From Prevotella sp. (GTDB lineage: Bacteria; Bacteroidota; Bacteroidia; Bacteroidales; Bacteroidaceae): 64,000 nt of DNA. This document shows, in pieces, positions 25,655 through 34,733 of this stretch. The notes under the pieces were generated by a model that saw only the letters and a program-made list of their open reading frames with translations, did no database searches and was not told where the DNA came from. Where the stretch lies: the NCBI GenBank assembly GCA_017645645.1, contig JAGCOB010000022.1, forward strand, positions 1 to 64,000, in the 5' to 3' direction. Every line of letters starts with the position of its first letter. Position 1 is the stretch's first letter. Made by a program: the position numbers and the translations under genes.

Positions 25655-26761
25655 ATGAAGTTAACCGTTGGTTTTGACGCGAAGCGCATTGTTCGTAACG
25701 GGACTGGGTTAGGAAGCTACGGAAGGACACTGGTGAACGACCTCATTAGACAGGGGGATGACGACATCGCCCTGCACCTCTATGTCCCCGACAAAGGACG
25801 CGACGATCTCCGCCACCAAATCCTCGACGGTGCCACCTTCTGCTACCCAACAGCCAACTGCCAACTGCTAACCGCTATTTGGCGCACCCACGGTATCGTC
25901 AAAGACCTTCAGAAAGATGGTATACAGGTCTATCACGGTCTCTCTGGCGAACTCCCTATAGGACTTAAGAAGGCAGGCATCAAAGGTGTCGTCACCATCC
26001 ACGACCTTATCTTCATGCGCCACCCGGAATACTACCATTGGATAGATACGAAGATCTACGAATGGAAGTTCCGTCAGACTGTCAAGGAGGCAGACCGTAT
26101 CATTGCCATCAGTGAGCGCACCAAACAGGACATCATGGAGTTAGGGGGAGTTAGCGAAGACAAGATAACGGTCATTTATCAGAGTTATGCGCCCCGATTC
26201 TCCGAAAAACCGTCTCCAGAACAAGTGGCGGCAATATGTGAACGTTATCAGTTGCCTGAACGTTTCATCCTGAACGTAGGAACTATCGAGCAACGGAAGA
26301 ACCTACGACTGGTTGTGGATGCTCTGAACGACTTGCCAGAGGACATCCATTTGGTTGCCGTAGGACGACAGACGAAATATGCGGCACAACTGCCTAAGAA
26401 TCCTCGTGTCCATCTGTTGAGTGGTGTCAACGATGAGGCCTTGACTGCTATTTACAGTTTAGCCGAGGTCTTTGTCTATCCCTCCCGTTATGAGGGTTTC
26501 GGCATTCCCATCATCGAAGCGATTGCAGCAGGGCTCCCTGTGGTGGCATGTACAGGTTCTTGTCTAGAAGAGGCTGGCGGACCAGCCAGTATGTATGTAG
26601 ATCCGGATGATGCCAAAGGAATGGCATCTGCCGTCCTGTCGATGCTCAAGGGAAACACAGACCGAGAGCAGCGTATCCGTCAAAGTCAACAATATATCGA
26701 GCGTTTCAAGGGCACTGATGTAGCAGGACAGGTGTTGGAAGTGTATCGCTCATTATTATAA
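25655..26761 (+). CDS. Glycosyltransferase family 1/4 (GT-B)
   Basis: 368 residues with a GT-B fold: an N-terminal acceptor half and a C-terminal nucleotide-sugar half with the motif PSRYEGFGIPIIEAIAAGLP. The frame extends to 25571, but the promoter boxes place the start at 25655 (MKLTVGFDAKR). A heptamer repeat array (25847-25881) lies inside the coding sequence at residues 65-76 in the N-terminal domain. The sugar and acceptor are unknown. The LtaS-like gene follows after 15 bases. Confidence 0.85.
   Translation: MKLTVGFDAKRIVRNGTGLGSYGRTLVNDLIRQGDDDIALHLYVPDKGRDDLRHQILDGATFCYPTANCQLLTAIWRTHGIVKDLQKDGIQVYHGLSGELPIGLKKAGIKGVVTIHDLIFMRHPEYYHWIDTKIYEWKFRQTVKEADRIIAISERTKQDIMELGGVSEDKITVIYQSYAPRFSEKPSPEQVAAICERYQLPERFILNVGTIEQRKNLRLVVDALNDLPEDIHLVAVGRQTKYAAQLPKNPRVHLLSGVNDEALTAIYSLAEVFVYPSRYEGFGIPIIEAIAAGLPVVACTGSCLEEAGGPASMYVDPDDAKGMASAVLSMLKGNTDREQRIRQSQQYIERFKGTDVAGQVLEVYRSLL
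25847..25881. repeat. In-gene heptamer array (CYAACNG type) in the GT1 gene
   Basis: Five 7-bp units (CCAACAG, CCAACTG twice, then diverged units) within the GT1 coding sequence. Confidence 0.85.
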
Positions 26762-26776
26762 ACTTATGAAAACGGT

Positions 26777-28663
26777 ATGATTGAATTTGGTTTGATAGTC
26801 TTGTTTTTATTAGTCCTCTATGGAATCGGCTTATTAGGATTATCACTTTTCCGACTTATCGAATATCTTGCACTTCATGGTATGATGTCCAATCAAGCAG
26901 ACGGACATCCAATAGAGGCTTTTCTTCGAGGACTTTGGTTCGATAATGTAGTAAACTGCTATATCTTTATCATTCCCTTGGCTGTCGTTCTTCTTGCCGC
27001 CTGTTTCGGGAATTTCCATAAAGGATGGCGTAAGTTTGCTACTTGGTGGATAGGAACACTTACTGTCCTGGTCTTTGCGCTTTCAGCCTCCAACATCCCC
27101 TATTACGCCTATTTTGCAAAGGACATCAATTCTTCGATCTTCAATTGGTTTTCGTACGTAGGAACTACTACTGGGATGGTCTTTGGCGAGCGTTCATGGT
27201 GGTTATATATAGCACTTTTTCTCATCATTGCAGGACTTTATGTGTGGATTATCAGCACCATCTATCTATGGAGTAATAAAAAGCTATCATCCGTACCAGG
27301 CAAAAGATTCAAATGGCAGGATTTAATCGTTTCTATGGCACTCATTGGTCTTTGTGTCTTTGGTATAAGAGGTCGTATAGGCTATAACCCCATCAAGATC
27401 AGTCAGGCATACTATTGTAATGATGCCTTTCTCAACCAACTGGGCATCGCCCCTGCTTTCAATCTCTTAACCAGTATCATGGATGATATGCGGCCAGAAA
27501 ATGAGGAACTACAACTAATGCCTTACCCAGAGGCTATCTCTCTTGCCCGCAAGAGCCTTGGCATATCAGGATGCGCAGACTCTGCCCACGTCCTCAGACA
27601 AGTGATTGCCGAGGAGAACGTACAACGTCCCAATATTGTATTTATACTTATGGAGTCCATGTCGGCAGCATTACTCCATCAAGGACAGACTCCCACTCTT
27701 GATAGTCTGGCCAATCACTCGCTCTATTTTCCATATTTCTATTCTGCCGGTATCCATACCAACCATGGCATCATTGCTTCACTCTATAGTTTTCCTGCAC
27801 TCATGAAACGTAATCTCATGAAAGGAACTGTCACGCCTCATCGTAACGGAATACCCACTATCTTGAAGAAATACGGTTATCACAATATGTTTTTCATGAC
27901 CCATGAGGCACAATATGACAACATGCAGGCTTTCTTACTGACAAACGGTTACGACGAGGTCTATTCACAGACAGACTATCCCATGTCGGAAAGAGTGAAT
28001 GCTTTCGGAGTAAGCGACCATTTTCTCTTTGACTACGGATTGAAGACCATCAACCAAGTAGCCAAGAAAGACACACCATGGATGGCAACATTGCTGACTA
28101 TCAGCAACCATCCCCCTTATGTCATCCCCGACTGGTTTCACCCACATTCTTCCGAACAAGAATCACAGATTGTAGAATATACAGACTGGTGTGTTGGAGA
28201 TTTTATAAAGAAAGCCAAGCAACAGGCATGGTGGAAGAACACAGTCTTCATCATTGTGGCAGATCATGGAATGCTAGTAGGCAAAGTGAATAGCGAACTC
28301 CCAGCGTCCTATAACCACATCCCACTTTACATCTTTGGTCATGGCATTCAGCATGAGACCTGTCAAGGATTGGGGACTCAGGTAGACATCATGCCTACCC
28401 TCCTTTCCCTTTTGGGTATGGGGTATGATTATGACGGATTTGGCATTAATCTTCTCAAAAAACAGAGGGAAATGGTTTTCTATACTGCTGATGACCAGAT
28501 TGTCGGACGTGACGCAAAAGGATATTACATCTTCAAGCCTGCCACTGGACAACATTTTTATTATGGCAATGATCCCAAGTCTCAGGAAGCATTGCATCGC
28601 TATGCTACATCGATGATACAAACAGCAGAATATTTACAACGAAAAGAAAAAAGAGAGCCTTAA
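26777..28663 (+). CDS. LtaS-like phosphoglycerol/phosphoethanolamine transferase
   Basis: 628 residues. Five membrane helices in the first about 200 residues are followed by a periplasmic alkaline-phosphatase-superfamily domain: FILMESMS (metal), the nucleophile region SAGIHTNHGIIASLYSFPAL with a threonine, and VADHGM near the C-terminus. Such enzymes transfer phosphoglycerol or phosphoethanolamine from phospholipids to a glycan or lipid A. In a Gram-negative host the target is probably LPS or a surface glycan. Its stop codon overlaps that of the convergent GT39 gene inside a shared terminator. Confidence 0.85.
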   Translation: MIEFGLIVLFLLVLYGIGLLGLSLFRLIEYLALHGMMSNQADGHPIEAFLRGLWFDNVVNCYIFIIPLAVVLLAACFGNFHKGWRKFATWWIGTLTVLVFALSASNIPYYAYFAKDINSSIFNWFSYVGTTTGMVFGERSWWLYIALFLIIAGLYVWIISTIYLWSNKKLSSVPGKRFKWQDLIVSMALIGLCVFGIRGRIGYNPIKISQAYYCNDAFLNQLGIAPAFNLLTSIMDDMRPENEELQLMPYPEAISLARKSLGISGCADSAHVLRQVIAEENVQRPNIVFILMESMSAALLHQGQTPTLDSLANHSLYFPYFYSAGIHTNHGIIASLYSFPALMKRNLMKGTVTPHRNGIPTILKKYGYHNMFFMTHEAQYDNMQAFLLTNGYDEVYSQTDYPMSERVNAFGVSDHFLFDYGLKTINQVAKKDTPWMATLLTISNHPPYVIPDWFHPHSSEQESQIVEYTDWCVGDFIKKAKQQAWWKNTVFIIVADHGMLVGKVNSELPASYNHIPLYIFGHGIQHETCQGLGTQVDIMPTLLSLLGMGYDYDGFGINLLKKQREMVFYTADDQIVGRDAKGYYIFKPATGQHFYYGNDPKSQEALHRYATSMIQTAEYLQRKEKREP

Positions 28664-28675
28664 AGACTCTCTTTT
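28649..28675. terminator. Bidirectional terminator over overlapping stop codons
   Basis: Perfect 9-bp stem AAAAGAGAG / CTCTCTTTT with a 9-base loop that contains both stop codons of the convergent genes. Confidence 0.8.
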
Positions 28676-30360
28676 GTAAATTCATATATTTGCATCTCCC
28701 GCTTCGGTTCTTCATAGAGCTGCTTAAAGCGATAACCTTCTTTCTGGAACTCAGGGAAATTTCGTTCCACATCACTTTTGAGAATCAGCAGGAATCCTTT
28801 TTCAGGTTTTTGCTGATGGAAACTCTCAATACGGTTCCCCATATAGAAATTGACCTCAAAGAAATGAACCGGATCGCCCTTTGCCTTCACTCCATATTCG
28901 ATATATTCATATAGCACTCCTTTACTAGCTGGAGCAACCTGTTCCATGGCTGCAATTTCTCCTTTGATAGACTTGGCATTCAATACCGTCGGGGTATAGA
29001 AACCGTCAAGTGACAGATATAAGCCTATAATAAGAACAAGAGCTGTCACGATAGCATGCTGGGGACGCTTTACCCAATACCAACACCCCAAAATGCCAGG
29101 CAGAATAATCAACGGCCACTGCCACCACGCTCCTCCGTCCTCTAAATGATGCAACATGGCTATATTAACTGTTGCATGACGACCATGGAAGATGTCTTCC
29201 GGCACTATGCCCGTCTTCACAACGAAAAGACATATTGGTAATACAATTGATAAGGTTGCCAATACTCCACAAAAGACATGAACGGCCTTTTTACCTGTCG
29301 TCGTCAGCCATTGCATATAACGGGTGATGAAAAATGCCAGGAAAGGATAAATGGGCATCAAATAGACAGAGCGCTTACTCTGGGGGATACAATAGAACAC
29401 GAAGATAACGATAACCGCACAGAGGGAAAAAAGTGTTGTAGGATTCGTCTCACGGATCCATCGGGTAATTTGCTGCCACTTTCCTTGTAGGACAGGTTTC
29501 TTCCATGTGAGTGAAAATAGGGATATCAACAACATCAATGTCCAGGGAATATATCCCAGAATCACCGTAATAAAATTGTAATACCACGGCTCCACACATG
29601 ACTCATACCCCATGGTACTCGTCATACGTCCTATATTCTCTTCGTACATGAGATCAAGGAACTCTGTACCCCCCTGTTGCCAAGCAAAATAGAACCAGAG
29701 AGCATAGGGTATCAGTGAAAGAAGTCCCCATGCAAACATCAAAAAGAATACCTTGAAGAAGTTCACCCGTCTTAAGAGCAGGAAAATGCCTGTAACCAAA
29801 CAAGGAATAAGGCTCCCTACCGGACCCTTTGTCAGTGTACCGAGACCCATCAGGATAATTGCCAAGAGAGGAATACCTTTCATCCCTTGCTCATACCATC
29901 TGAATAATAAATAAAGAGAACATACCGTAGCTGCTGTCAAAACCATGTCCACACGACAGTTTGCTCCAGCCCTATGCAGTTCAAAACTCGTAAAGGCGAC
30001 TAATGCAGTGACAATAGCGGTCTCCGTATTTTTCCTGCGCAGATAGAAAGCAAACGTTGACATGATCATCACAATAAGAGCGATTGCTGAAGGCAGACGT
30101 GAGGAAGCCTCCGTCACCTTACCCCTGATAGCACTGACCGCTGCCACACACCAATGAAAGAAGGGGGGCTTATAAGCCATCTCACCACCGTTGTTACGAG
30201 GCAAAGTCCAATTATCTGTTGCTAACATAGAATATGACACTACAGACTCACGAGGCTCTCCTTTGGTGTGATACTCAGAGAGTCCGATGAAAGGTAATAG
30301 CGTGAGACAGCAGATGATGAGCAACAACCAGAATACGCGATTTGTGAAAAACTTCTTCAT
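28660..30360 (-). CDS. GT39 (ArnT/PMT-like) membrane glycosyltransferase
   Basis: 566 residues with about 11-12 membrane helices. The first periplasmic loop holds the E-x-R type element GEPRESV instead of the usual D-E pair, followed by KPPFFHW, as in ArnT-type transferases that use polyprenyl-phosphate sugars as donors. A frame extension to 30384 overlaps the upstream gene; the ATG at 30360 (MKKFFTNRVFW) lies 5 bases behind it. It is the last gene of a five-gene operon with aminotransferase, cytidylyltransferase, SDR and UDP-sugar dehydrogenase. Confidence 0.85.
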   Translation of the reverse strand: MKKFFTNRVFWLLLIICCLTLLPFIGLSEYHTKGEPRESVVSYSMLATDNWTLPRNNGGEMAYKPPFFHWCVAAVSAIRGKVTEASSRLPSAIALIVMIMSTFAFYLRRKNTETAIVTALVAFTSFELHRAGANCRVDMVLTAATVCSLYLLFRWYEQGMKGIPLLAIILMGLGTLTKGPVGSLIPCLVTGIFLLLRRVNFFKVFFLMFAWGLLSLIPYALWFYFAWQQGGTEFLDLMYEENIGRMTSTMGYESCVEPWYYNFITVILGYIPWTLMLLISLFSLTWKKPVLQGKWQQITRWIRETNPTTLFSLCAVIVIFVFYCIPQSKRSVYLMPIYPFLAFFITRYMQWLTTTGKKAVHVFCGVLATLSIVLPICLFVVKTGIVPEDIFHGRHATVNIAMLHHLEDGGAWWQWPLIILPGILGCWYWVKRPQHAIVTALVLIIGLYLSLDGFYTPTVLNAKSIKGEIAAMEQVAPASKGVLYEYIEYGVKAKGDPVHFFEVNFYMGNRIESFHQQKPEKGFLLILKSDVERNFPEFQKEGYRFKQLYEEPKREMQIYEFTKESL

Positions 30361-30365
30361 AATAT

Positions 30366-31628
30366 TTACAGCATGTATCTGCAATCTATAACCTTTTTCT
30401 GAGTACGCTCACGTATATTCCTGAACTCTGGCCATGCAGTGGTAATGACCAACGAATCAGACCTTTGTATTAACTCCTCATAGCTGGCAATGTAGGTAAC
30501 GGGCAAATCACCATAATAGCGACGGAACTCATTGATGGCAACGGGGTCGTAACCCAAAATATTCTTGTAACCTAATGAAACGAGAGCCCTAATAATCTTT
30601 GCACTTGGCGTATCTCGAACATCGTCGCTTCCTGGCTTGAATGACAGACCTAGGATGCCAATAGCTTGACTGCGGTCTGCTCCTATAGCACGAACAATCT
30701 TTTGGGCTATTGCCTGAGGCATACCATCGTTGGTGTCTATCACATTTTTCAGAATCTTTGCGTCGAAACCTGCTGTGTGACTCACGGCATAGAGCGCATT
30801 GGTGTCTTTGGGAAGACAATAACCTCCATAACCACAGCCTGGATATACGTAACTTGCCATCGTTGCACCGTTCCAGCGTTTGTCCATGTGGAGGATACGG
30901 AAAGCCTCAGCCACATCAATACCGCCAATGGTATCGGCTACGAGACTCATCTCATTGCTATAGCTGATGAGGGTGGCCAGAAGTGTGTTAGACAGGTACT
31001 TGATGAACTCGCCGGTGTTGAGCGATACACAATAAACAGGCTCACTAACGGTAGCATATACCTGGCGGAGGATCTGTGCGGAATGCTCATCGCTAACGCC
31101 TAATACAATGCGATCGGCATGGATAAAATCGTCCCAGCAGTGACCCTCACGCAGAAACTCGGGGTTGTTGGCTACGCCAATCGTGCGACCCACTTGTACA
31201 CCTTTCCCTTCCAGGTAGGGGATAATCTTGCCAGAGGTGGTCGATGGCGGGATGGTACTCTTTACGACCATTACCTTATATGCTGCGCCATTTGGTATTG
31301 CTTCGAGTGTCTGGTCGATTGCCGAGAACAAATAGGTCAAATCGGCCTGTCCGTCGCGTCCGTAAGGTGTTCCGACGCAATAATATATACATTCACTTTC
31401 CTTGACGGCCTCAGCCAACCCGTCGGTGCCGATAGGGAAGAACCTATGGCCGAGATGACGCGTCAGGGCCTCGTCGAGTCCTGGCTCTAGAAAGGGAAGG
31501 CTTCCGCCTTTGATCGTTGCGAGACGCTCAGGATTGATTTCCACGCCATACACAGTATGGCCGTATTCTGCAAATCCAAGGCTTGTGGTCAATCCCACGA
31601 AACCCAAACCAAAAACTGTTATCGTCAT
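30366..31628 (-). CDS. UDP-glucose/UDP-sugar 6-dehydrogenase
   Basis: 420 residues. N-terminal Rossmann motif VFGLGFVGLTTSLG at 4-17; the catalytic-cysteine segment reads YPGCGYGGYCLPKD in place of the usual GPGFGGSCFPKD, with the cysteine kept; C-terminal LGLSFKPGSDDVRDTPS. The reaction is NAD-dependent oxidation of a UDP-sugar to the uronate, probably UDP-glucose to UDP-glucuronate. It lies 17 bases behind the SDR gene and 5 bases before the GT39 gene. The changed active-site flank could mean a different sugar (see findings). Confidence 0.9.
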   Translation of the reverse strand: MTITVFGLGFVGLTTSLGFAEYGHTVYGVEINPERLATIKGGSLPFLEPGLDEALTRHLGHRFFPIGTDGLAEAVKESECIYYCVGTPYGRDGQADLTYLFSAIDQTLEAIPNGAAYKVMVVKSTIPPSTTSGKIIPYLEGKGVQVGRTIGVANNPEFLREGHCWDDFIHADRIVLGVSDEHSAQILRQVYATVSEPVYCVSLNTGEFIKYLSNTLLATLISYSNEMSLVADTIGGIDVAEAFRILHMDKRWNGATMASYVYPGCGYGGYCLPKDTNALYAVSHTAGFDAKILKNVIDTNDGMPQAIAQKIVRAIGADRSQAIGILGLSFKPGSDDVRDTPSAKIIRALVSLGYKNILGYDPVAINEFRRYYGDLPVTYIASYEELIQRSDSLVITTAWPEFRNIRERTQKKVIDCRYML

Positions 31629-31645
31629 ATTTTTATTGTTTTATT

Positions 31646-32734
31646 CTACCAAGCATATTCACCCTGATCGCTCTCCTTCAGATATTGGAGGAAACGACTG
31701 ACTCCCTCCTCCACATGGATGGTGGGATTGTAGCCTAACAAACGACGTGCTTTGTCAATCTTAGGACAACGGCGTTGTGGATTATTGGTGAGATATTCCT
31801 TATCCTCTGAAACAGCATACTTCACCTGTCCTGTATAACCAAAGATTTCACGACCGGCCTTGGCATAGATTTCTGCCAACTGGGCAATCGTAATCTCTGG
31901 AGTTTCGATGCCGATATTGAAATAGTCGTACTTCCCGTGGAGCATTATTTTGAAATAGCCGCAAACCGAGTCAGCGATGTAGCAGAAGGTGCGGGTAGGT
32001 GTACCATTGGAGAGAATCTCTATATCGCGGTTCTGCATGACGGCTAAGGCGAAGTCTGCGGGTACACGTTTGTCACCAATGCGCATGCCTGGACCATAGT
32101 TATTGAACGGACGGGCTACACCGATAGGCATCTGGTATTTCTGGGCAAATAGCATACACATGGTTTCACCAAAGCGCTTCGATTCGTCGTAGCAAGCACG
32201 TGGACCAGTGGCACAAACGTTGCCGTTATAGTCTTCAGAAGTTGGTACATGAGCAGGATCGGGATCTCCGTAAAGCTCACTTGACGAGAAGAACAAGAAT
32301 CCTTTCACACCACGTGGAGCGTAAAAGTCAAGCAGTGAACGCAGTCCCCAGATATTGGCATCAAGGGTCTCAATAGGATACTTGCGATAGAACATCGGCG
32401 AAGCGATAGAGGCCATGTGGATAATGAAGTCTGCTTCGGCAGCACCCTCAACGTCGGCAATGTTATCCTTGATGATATCGAACTTACGAAGTACGACCTT
32501 GGGATTCTGTTCCAACTTTAATATCCAGCCGGGCTGACCCAACATAAAATTGTCGAGGCCGATGATTTTCTTGATGCCCAACTCTTCAGCCTCTGCGGCA
32601 AAGAACTGCATCATATAATAACCTAAAAATCCAGCGCAGCCCGTAATCAATACGGTAGAGCCGTTGAACTTGGCACGCTCTTCTGCGGTAAGACCATTGA
32701 GCGTGTGCTTGATGTCGTTTTGTAAGATATTCAT
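31646..32734 (-). CDS. SDR family sugar enzyme, UDP-glucuronate decarboxylase-like
   Basis: 362 residues. Extended SDR with an NAD-binding glycine motif TGCAGFLG near 31-38 and the catalytic YDESK near 185. The stretch SSSELYGDPDP and PFNNYGPGM resemble UDP-xylose synthase more than dTDP-glucose dehydratase. If correct it turns UDP-glucuronate, the product of the next gene, into UDP-xylose or the 4-keto pentose. Alternative: a 4,6-dehydratase of the CDP-hexose formed by the upstream cytidylyltransferase. Confidence 0.75.
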   Translation of the reverse strand: MNILQNDIKHTLNGLTAEERAKFNGSTVLITGCAGFLGYYMMQFFAAEAEELGIKKIIGLDNFMLGQPGWILKLEQNPKVVLRKFDIIKDNIADVEGAAEADFIIHMASIASPMFYRKYPIETLDANIWGLRSLLDFYAPRGVKGFLFFSSSELYGDPDPAHVPTSEDYNGNVCATGPRACYDESKRFGETMCMLFAQKYQMPIGVARPFNNYGPGMRIGDKRVPADFALAVMQNRDIEILSNGTPTRTFCYIADSVCGYFKIMLHGKYDYFNIGIETPEITIAQLAEIYAKAGREIFGYTGQVKYAVSEDKEYLTNNPQRRCPKIDKARRLLGYNPTIHVEEGVSRFLQYLKESDQGEYAW

Positions 32735-32763
32735 TTTCGTTTGTTATTATTATTCCTATTTTC

Positions 32764-33537
32764 TTATTTTATCAGTCGCCAAGGTGCTCTGTTCTCATCC
32801 CACATCTTGTTTAACTTTTCACGGTCTCTGACGGTGTCCATGCACTGCCAGAATCCTTCGTGACGATAGGTCTTCAATTGTCCCTCTGCGGCCAGTCGCT
32901 CCAAAGGCTCTGCCTCGAATGCTGTCTGATCATTTTCAATATAATCAAACACCTTAGGGCTAAGAACAAAGAAACCACCGTTAATCCAGCCTTGGTTTAC
33001 CTGAGGTTTTTCCTTGAAGGAGCGGACATAGTCCTCATCGTCTATCTGCAGTTCACCAAAACGAGCTGTCGGATGTACTGCTGTTACCATTGCCAAACAC
33101 CCTGCCTGACGATAATTGCTTACCAACTGGGCGATATTGACGTCGCTGACAGCATCACCATAGGTCATCATGAAGTCCTCCTGACCTATAACATCCTTCA
33201 GCCTTCGAACTCGTCCGCCTGTAAGTGAATCAGGACCTGTATCAACAAGTGTTACCCGCCAGTCTCGGGCGTTCTCATTAATATATTGAATAGAACCATT
33301 GCTAAGGTCAATGGTGAAGTCGTTGTTGCGAGCATAGTACTGCAGGAAATAGTCCTTGATAACCTCACCTTTATAGCCTAAGGCTATCACGAAATCCTTA
33401 TAGCCATAATGGGCGTAGTGGTTCATGATATGCCATAAGATGGGTTTTCCGCCAATTTCAACCATTGGCTTGGGAATGAGTTTTGTGTACTCGGAAAGAC
33501 GAGTGCCGAAACCTCCGGCTAGAATGATGGTTTTCAT
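32764..33537 (-). CDS. rfbF: Glucose-1-phosphate cytidylyltransferase
   Basis: 257 residues. Motifs of the RfbF family: LAGGFGTRLSEYTKLIPKPM at the N-terminus, IGGKPILWHIM, TLVDTGPDSLTGGR and TYGDAVSD. Makes CDP-glucose from glucose-1-phosphate and CTP. It overlaps the aminotransferase stop by 4 bases. No typical RfbG/RfbH pair is present, so the fate of the CDP-sugar is unclear. Confidence 0.85.
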   Translation of the reverse strand: MKTIILAGGFGTRLSEYTKLIPKPMVEIGGKPILWHIMNHYAHYGYKDFVIALGYKGEVIKDYFLQYYARNNDFTIDLSNGSIQYINENARDWRVTLVDTGPDSLTGGRVRRLKDVIGQEDFMMTYGDAVSDVNIAQLVSNYRQAGCLAMVTAVHPTARFGELQIDDEDYVRSFKEKPQVNQGWINGGFFVLSPKVFDYIENDQTAFEAEPLERLAAEGQLKTYRHEGFWQCMDTVRDREKLNKMWDENRAPWRLIK

Positions 33538-34643
33538 AAGCTGTTGATAAGTTTACAGATTAATAATATGTCATCTTCACTGAGTTCCGGATGCATAGGT
33601 ATGGAAATGATGTGGGCATAGACCTCATCGGTAACAGGCAGGTCTACGTCTTCATGGAAGTATGTGAGATGATGGTTGGGGGCATATTGTATGCCATATT
33701 GTATATCATGTTCCTTCAGTTTTTGCTCCAATAGCGGACGTTTGCCGTCAAGAATCTGGAGAGCAAAAATATGGGGAACGATATCATGCTCGTAATCCAT
33801 AGGTGTCAGTCTGACATAGGGCGTATTTTTCAGAAGCTCAGTATAGCGCTGGGCAATGTAACAGCGGCGAGGTGCGAATTCTTTTTCAAAGCGGGAAAGC
33901 TGCACTTGTCCGATAGCAGCAAAGATGTTACTCATATGATAGCGATAACCTTGCTCCACGACATCGAATTGCCAACTACGCTGACCGGCATAGCGTTTCT
34001 CGGAATCTTTCTGGACGCCTAATAGTCGGGCATCGCTCACCTTCTGGATAATTTCCTCGTCAGCAGTAAGGATTGCACCTCCTTCTCCTGTGGTAATGTT
34101 TTTTATTCCATCGAACGAGAAACAGACGACATCGCCCATAGCACCTATTTTCTGCCCATGATGAGTACAACCAAAACAATGGGCAGCATCTTCTACCAAA
34201 CGCAGTCCATACTCATGGGCAAAAGCCTGATAATCATGAGCAAGACTACAGTTACTTGCATAATAGACAGGCATAATGGCTGTAGTACGGGGAGTGATGC
34301 GACGCTTAGCATCTTCAAGGTCGAGTGTCAGCGTATCTGGGCGGATATCGCAGCTGACAGGTTTACAACCAGCTGCCGTGATGGCCTGATAAGTTGCTAC
34401 AAATGTAAATGAAGGAACCAAAACTTCGTCACCAGGTTTTGTTACAGCCCCTATAGCGAGATGCAACGCTGCCGTTCCACTGTTGACACAGATGGCACGA
34501 CGACCTCCACCAATATACTGTTCTAATTGGCGTTCAAACTCACCTACGGTGGCTCCCATGCCTAAGTAACCAATATCCTCAATGACGTGTGCTACGGCCT
34601 CTGATTCAGCCTTGCCTACAACCGATTTAGATAATCTAATCAT
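33534..34643 (-). CDS. DegT/DnrJ/EryC1/StrS sugar aminotransferase
   Basis: 369 residues. PLP-dependent fold type I; the Schiff-base lysine lies in SFDGIKNITTGEGG near residue 175, and DAAHCFG (DAAH) binds PLP. The kept lysine argues for an aminotransferase, not an RfbH-type dehydrase. ArnB, which aminates UDP-4-keto-pentose, is in the same family. The frame extends to 34763, but the promoter at 34665-34696 sets the start at 34643. It leads the five-gene operon. Confidence 0.85.
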   Translation of the reverse strand: MIRLSKSVVGKAESEAVAHVIEDIGYLGMGATVGEFERQLEQYIGGGRRAICVNSGTAALHLAIGAVTKPGDEVLVPSFTFVATYQAITAAGCKPVSCDIRPDTLTLDLEDAKRRITPRTTAIMPVYYASNCSLAHDYQAFAHEYGLRLVEDAAHCFGCTHHGQKIGAMGDVVCFSFDGIKNITTGEGGAILTADEEIIQKVSDARLLGVQKDSEKRYAGQRSWQFDVVEQGYRYHMSNIFAAIGQVQLSRFEKEFAPRRCYIAQRYTELLKNTPYVRLTPMDYEHDIVPHIFALQILDGKRPLLEQKLKEHDIQYGIQYAPNHHLTYFHEDVDLPVTDEVYAHIISIPMHPELSEDDILLICKLINSL

Positions 34644-34664
34644 ATAGTATTTACTTTTTCGGTA

Positions 34665-34696
34665 CAAAGATACAGAAAAAAGAATAAAAGTACAAA
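34665..34696 (-). promoter_or_regulatory. Promoter of the aminotransferase operon
   Basis: On the minus strand: TTTG (34696-34693), 20 bases, TATCTTTG (34672-34665). Confidence 0.85.
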
Positions 34697-34705
34697 AAAT
34701 TATTG

Positions 34706-34713
34706 TATCTTTG
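34706..34713 (+). promoter_or_regulatory. -7 box of the LicD gene
   Basis: TATCTTTG, 20 bases before the LicD start; divergent to the aminotransferase promoter. Confidence 0.7.
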
Positions 34714-34733
34714 CAACCAAAGAGATTGAAATT

